DNA from: DATEDA01 sp963789885
GTDB taxonomy: Bacteria; Pseudomonadota; Gammaproteobacteria; Burkholderiales; SG8-39
NCBI GenBank assembly: GCA_963789885.1
Contig: CAWBNB010000028.1
Span: forward strand, 1-63,276
DNA: 63,276 nucleotides
Direction of reading: 5' to 3'
This document shows, in pieces, positions 60,125 to 63,276 of this stretch (position 1 is its first letter; every line of letters starts with the position of its first letter). The notes under the pieces were generated by a model, which saw nothing but the letters and a program-made list of their open reading frames with translations, searched no databases and was not told the DNA's origin. A program made the position numbers and the translations under genes.

Positions 60125-60381
60125 CGGCACGCTAATGGCGCGCCGCAGCGTCGAGACCGGCGCTGTTGATCGCGGAGAACTGTTGCGTGACGTCCATCAT
60201 GGCGCTGCGCCACGCCTCACCGGCGGACCCAGAAGGAGAGTGACTCGCACCACTGGCGGCGCTGGGCTACCAGCGCCGACACCTTCCCTTGGGCTCTGGT
60301 CGAGTGCGCGGCGCTTCTAATGCTCCGGATGCTGCTTCAGCGACGAACGTATAATTGAAAACGTTCTCCAGGGAGGTCCGC

Positions 60382-61290
60382 ATGGTGCGCCAGGAGGTCC
60401 TCAAGCATCCCGTCCGCGTACTGACCGAGCCCCAGCGCGCTCGATTTTTCGCCGACGGGTTCCTCGTCCTTCCCGATTACGTGCCGGCGCCGTGGCTCCG
60501 GCGTCTGAAGGGCGCTCTCGATGAGCTGATGGAACGGAGCCGCAAGATCGCGCGCGCGGACGACATTTGGGTCCTCGAGGAAGGTCATTCTGCGACGACG
60601 CCACGGCTGCATCGCGTCACGAGCCCGCAGGATCAGCACGCGGTGTTCTGGGAATTCTTTTGCGACCCCGTGATGACGGATCTCGCGGCCGACGTAGTCG
60701 GACCCGACGTCAAGTTCCATCACGCCAAGCTCAACGTGAAGTCGGAGCGCGGCACGCGCGGCTTCAAGTGGCACCAGGACATTCCGGCCTGGCCGCACAC
60801 CGACTACAGCCCGGTCTCGATCGGCGTCTACATCGAAGGTTGCACGACGGAGCAGGGCCCCCTGAGCTTCGCGCGCGGCAGCCATGAAGGGCCGCTCTTC
60901 AGCCAATACGACCGGGACGGCAATTTCGTCGTGCGCATCCGAGACGAGGACCTGACCTGGCTGAAGGACGATCTGATCGAGCACGCGGTCGGCGGCCCGG
61001 GCACCACGGTCCTCCTCCACTGCTGCACCGTGCACGGCTCGCTCGAGAATCGATCGGACCGGGCGCGGCCGCTGCTGCTCCCGGTCTACAGCTCGGCCGA
61101 CAGCTTCGCCTATACGCCGAGCCCCATCGTCAGCCCGCATATGGGCGACATCGTGCGCGGGCGCCCGGCACGGCGCGCGAGCTTCGACCCGCGGCCCTGC
61201 GAGCTGCCGCCCGACTTCCGCGCCGGCTACAACCCGCCGTGGCTCGCGCAGCGGGAGGAGGAGCACCGCAGGCGGGTCCCCGCGACGTAG
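60382..61290 (+). CDS. Phytanoyl-CoA dioxygenase family protein
   Basis: A 302-residue Fe(II)/2-oxoglutarate-dependent oxygenase. The HxD iron ligands are in FKWHQDIPAWPHTDYSP and the distal His in CCTVHGSLENRSDRARPLL, followed by the 2-oxoglutarate-binding Arg. ATG 60382 has AGGGAGG upstream, better than the upstream TTG. Family members hydroxylate fatty acyl, amino acid or secondary metabolite substrates. The 250 bases before it hold no gene. Confidence 0.87.
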   Translation: MVRQEVLKHPVRVLTEPQRARFFADGFLVLPDYVPAPWLRRLKGALDELMERSRKIARADDIWVLEEGHSATTPRLHRVTSPQDQHAVFWEFFCDPVMTDLAADVVGPDVKFHHAKLNVKSERGTRGFKWHQDIPAWPHTDYSPVSIGVYIEGCTTEQGPLSFARGSHEGPLFSQYDRDGNFVVRIRDEDLTWLKDDLIEHAVGGPGTTVLLHCCTVHGSLENRSDRARPLLLPVYSSADSFAYTPSPIVSPHMGDIVRGRPARRASFDPRPCELPPDFRAGYNPPWLAQREEEHRRRVPAT

Positions 61291-61331
61291 CTCGCATGAT
61301 GAAGACGCTAGAGATTTCCTATTGTTGGCGG

Positions 61332-61492
61332 TGTCCCATATCAGTTGCCGGAAGCGCGCAACTACTTGGCAGAAAAGCCGGCGAAAGCCGGAAGTATTCG
61401 GGACAGAATCTAGTTAACGTATTGATGTGATTCGCGTTCGGCCCCGCATGGGGTGCAGGGGGTCGAGTGTTCGAATCACTTCGCCCCGACCA
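61332..61492 (+). repeat. tRNA-Pro(GGG) 3'-half repeat, copy F
   Basis: Starts TGTCCCATATCAGTTGCC; inverse arm TATTCGGGACAG; linker TAACGTATTGATGTGATTC; then GCATGGGGTGCAG, T-arm and CGCCCCGACCA. It is the most distant copy from the others in the window and keeps the full tRNA half. The following 130 bases contain a small hairpin (CCGCC...GGCGG) but no gene. Confidence 0.78.
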
Positions 61493-61623
61493 ATAATCAA
61501 CAAGTTGCGAAGCCCTGCGAGCCGCCAGTGGCTAAAAAAACGGCGGTTAAGTGAGTCGCGTGGACAATGCACGTTGCGCGCACCCGCGAAGCCAGACTGT
61601 CCAAGCTCGGCAGTGACGTGAAC

Positions 61624-62118
61624 ATGGGTCGTCTCGAGCACCGAGAAAGCTTGCGAATACTTCTCCCGCGTCTTTTGCCCCGCGCAATCGCCTGGGCGGA
61701 ACAGGTTGCGGGCGATGCCGCTGCGTGCGGGACGCGCCTGGGGGCGCGAGAACTGACCGATGCCCGCTTCGTCGGCGTGCACCACCCCGAGAAGATCCGG
61801 GTATGTGTGGTCGAGAGCCTGCCGGTCCCGGCCGACAAAGAATTGCTGGCCGCGGCAAGGAAGACCGGCCTGCTCGGGCCAACGACCGGTCTCACCCTTG
61901 GCTATTCGATACTGATATGCCACGGGCACATGTCGCGGCGATTGCTCACGCACGAGTGCCGCCACGTCATGCAGTTCGAGCGGGCCGGATCGCTCGCATG
62001 CTTCCTGACGCGTTATCTCGACGCCGTCGTCCAGCATGGTTATTGGGCCTGCGAGTTCGAGCGCGACGCACGCGCCCATGAGCTTGCGGACGAGGTGCGG
62101 CCGCATTCAACGGTCTAG
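61624..62118 (+). CDS. Putative metallopeptidase-like protein (HECRH motif)
   Basis: A protein of about 164 residues from ATG 61624 (an ATG at 61567 is also in frame). SRRLLTHECRHVMQFERAGSLACFL contains an HExxH metal-binding motif, and the Glu/Asp-rich end CEFERDARAHELADEV may supply the third ligand, as in minigluzincin-like or DUF4157-type peptidases. No signal peptide. Substrate unknown; the family is inferred from the motif only. Confidence 0.6.
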   Translation: MGRLEHRESLRILLPRLLPRAIAWAEQVAGDAAACGTRLGARELTDARFVGVHHPEKIRVCVVESLPVPADKELLAAARKTGLLGPTTGLTLGYSILICHGHMSRRLLTHECRHVMQFERAGSLACFLTRYLDAVVQHGYWACEFERDARAHELADEVRPHSTV

Positions 62119-62144
62119 ATTCATTTAAGGTTCCAATCGACGCC

Positions 62145-62750
62145 ATGAACATCGATTCGATGGAGCAGCTTCGCACCTTGTACGCCTTGCCGAAGGCGCG
62201 AGCGGTGCGCAAGCAGCTCGCGTCACTGGATCGACACTGCCGGCGGTTTATCGAGCTCTCGCCATTTGTCGTCGTGGCAAGCAGCAGCGCTGCTCGATCC
62301 TTGGATGCCTCGCCAAGGGGCGGGGCGCCCGGCTTCGTCAAAGTCCTCGACGAGCGAACCCTGCTCATTCCCGACGCCCCGGGAAACAACCGGCTCGATA
62401 CCCTGGAAAACATCATCGGCACGGCGAAGGTCGGGCTGTTGTTCATGATTCCCGGCGTCGACGAGACGCTGCGCGCTAACGGCACCGCGCGCCTAAGTTG
62501 CCACGACGAGCACCTCCAGCGCTGCGCCGGCGAGAAACGCCGCCCCAGAGTGGTGATCGAAGTCTCGGTGGCAGAGGTCTATTTGCATTGCGCGAAGGCG
62601 CTGATGCGCTCGGCGCTGTGGGCACCTGCGTCGCGGGTGGATCGGTCGGTTCTGCCCACGATGGGCGAGATGCTGAACAGCCAGATGGGGATCGAAGCGC
62701 CGGCCGAATCCCAGGAGGAGATGCTCGCGCGCTACGCGGCAGATCTATAG
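62145..62750 (+). CDS. Pyridoxamine 5'-phosphate oxidase-like FMN protein
   Basis: A 201-residue split-barrel flavoprotein: IELSPFVVVASSSA, PGFVKVLDERTLLIPDAPGNNRLDTLENI and VGLLFMIPGVDETLRANGTARLS are typical of the MSMEG_1061-like branch, which binds FMN or F420. It starts 26 bases after the HECRH gene and may share its transcript. Substrate unknown. Confidence 0.82.
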   Translation: MNIDSMEQLRTLYALPKARAVRKQLASLDRHCRRFIELSPFVVVASSSAARSLDASPRGGAPGFVKVLDERTLLIPDAPGNNRLDTLENIIGTAKVGLLFMIPGVDETLRANGTARLSCHDEHLQRCAGEKRRPRVVIEVSVAEVYLHCAKALMRSALWAPASRVDRSVLPTMGEMLNSQMGIEAPAESQEEMLARYAADL

Positions 62751-62898
62751 TCGGCGGGCGGGTTTGGTCGAGACGGGGTCCCATGCAATCCGGGGCCCTA
62801 TGGCCGACCCGCGCGAATTCCGGGCGCCCGCGGCCCCGACCCCAGGACGCCGGTCGGCAGGAGATTTGCTTTCTCCGCTGTGACCCCTCGGGTCGGAC

Positions 62899-63276
62899 AT
62901 GTCCACCGCGCTCACCAAGCCCATCTGGACCGCCACTTCGGTCCCCCAACCGGAAGCCGCGAGGCTCACCTGGAACGTCCAGGCGGACGTCTGCGTCGTC
63001 GGCGCCGGCATCGCGGGCCTTTCGGTCGCGCTGTGCCTCCTGGAGCATGGACGGTCGGTGATCGTCCTCGATCGCTACGACGTCGGCGAAGGCGAAACCC
63101 TCCGCACGAGCGCGCACCTCGCGAGCGCGCTCGACGACGGCTACGTGGAGCTGGAACGGGTCCACGGCGAGGCCGGCGCGAGAATGGCAGCCGAAAGCCA
63201 CCGGGCCGCAATCGACCTGATCGAGCATTGGGTCGCGAAGCACGGCATCGAGTGCGACTTCCGGCGCGTGGACGGT
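62899..63276 (+). CDS. FAD-dependent oxidoreductase, N-terminal part (partial)
   Basis: The frame is open from ATG 62899 to the window end (126 codons). ADVCVVGAGIAGLSVALCLLEHGRSVIVLDR is a perfect FAD-binding Rossmann start of the DAO family; GEGETLRTSAHLASALDDGY follows the pattern of glycine oxidase-like/Rieske-tailed oxidoreductases. The C-terminal part is beyond the window. 62751-62898 has no gene. Confidence 0.8.
   Translation, partial: MSTALTKPIWTATSVPQPEAARLTWNVQADVCVVGAGIAGLSVALCLLEHGRSVIVLDRYDVGEGETLRTSAHLASALDDGYVELERVHGEAGARMAAESHRAAIDLIEHWVAKHGIECDFRRVDG

Noticed and set aside
8951..61520. Short frames reading MGCRGSSVRITSPRP at several places
   Set aside because: They are translations of the tRNA-Pro 3' half inside the repeats, not proteins.

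Overview
The window is a high-GC (mid-60s % by eye), densely coded stretch of chromosome. Bug/TctC-type tripartite-tricarboxylate binding proteins, two hydantoinase/oxoprolinase gene pairs, a PaoABC-like molybdenum hydroxylase and a tannase-like esterase suggest an environmental betaproteobacterium, probably Burkholderiales-like; this is inference, as no rRNA or intact tRNA is present. The sequence carries many repeats, insertion sequences and broken genes.

Layout. 1-7.8 kb: catabolic operon (HyuA end, HyuB, SDR, DUF3830, HyuA, HyuB with a zinc-finger tail) ending in a RidA fragment. 8.0-12.4 kb: ParDE, the first tRNA-Pro-bearing repeat, an IS5-family element whose right end was hit by a second rve-type element, a dispersed repeat and a dead HlyD gene. 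12.9-18.6 kb: Tat-exported molybdenum hydroxylase flanked by two broken cytochrome c genes, then an exported nitroreductase-like protein. 18.7-27.3 kb: atpD fragment, tyrosine recombinase, TolA/TonB-like protein, chimeric pseudogene, a PIN-domain toxin-antitoxin pair, dienelactone hydrolase, TPR protein and several repeat copies. 27.5-32.6 kb: ketopantoate-reductase-like enzyme, amidohydrolase, tannase-like esterase and a candidate integron attC site. 32.8-41.5 kb: GNAT, a two-component system (kinase frameshifted) divergent from a Met-rich peptide/DipZ/MsrA operon, LysR, two GSTs and an SDR-like protein. 41.6-43.7 kb: second IS5 copy inside a tRNA-Pro repeat, followed by a terminator and an ORF-less group II intron. 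43.9-57.9 kb: a minus-strand block of exported and membrane proteins (DUF2092, lipoprotein, SHOCT, Cys-rich repeats, three HupE-like proteins, PpiC, DUF3604) with a FixJ-type two-component system. 58-63.3 kb: Bug protein, PrlF-YhaV, phytanoyl-CoA dioxygenase-like protein, another repeat, two small proteins and the start of an FAD oxidoreductase.

Most notable: (1) a dispersed repeat with at least seven copies, most ending in the 3' half of a tRNA-Pro(GGG) gene; (2) a 46-bp, gap-free motif upstream of three minus-strand units in the 48-55 kb block, which looks like a regulated promoter and may define an undescribed regulon; (3) a putative periplasmic methionine-oxidation defence unit (Met-rich MXKDX peptide, DipZ-like reductant supply, anchored MsrA) beside a two-component system; (4) a lone attC-like site and an intron remnant seated behind a terminator.

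All family names come from reading translated sequence, not from searches. Several gene breaks (HlyD, both cytochromes, the histidine kinase) rest on a single base and could be sequencing errors.
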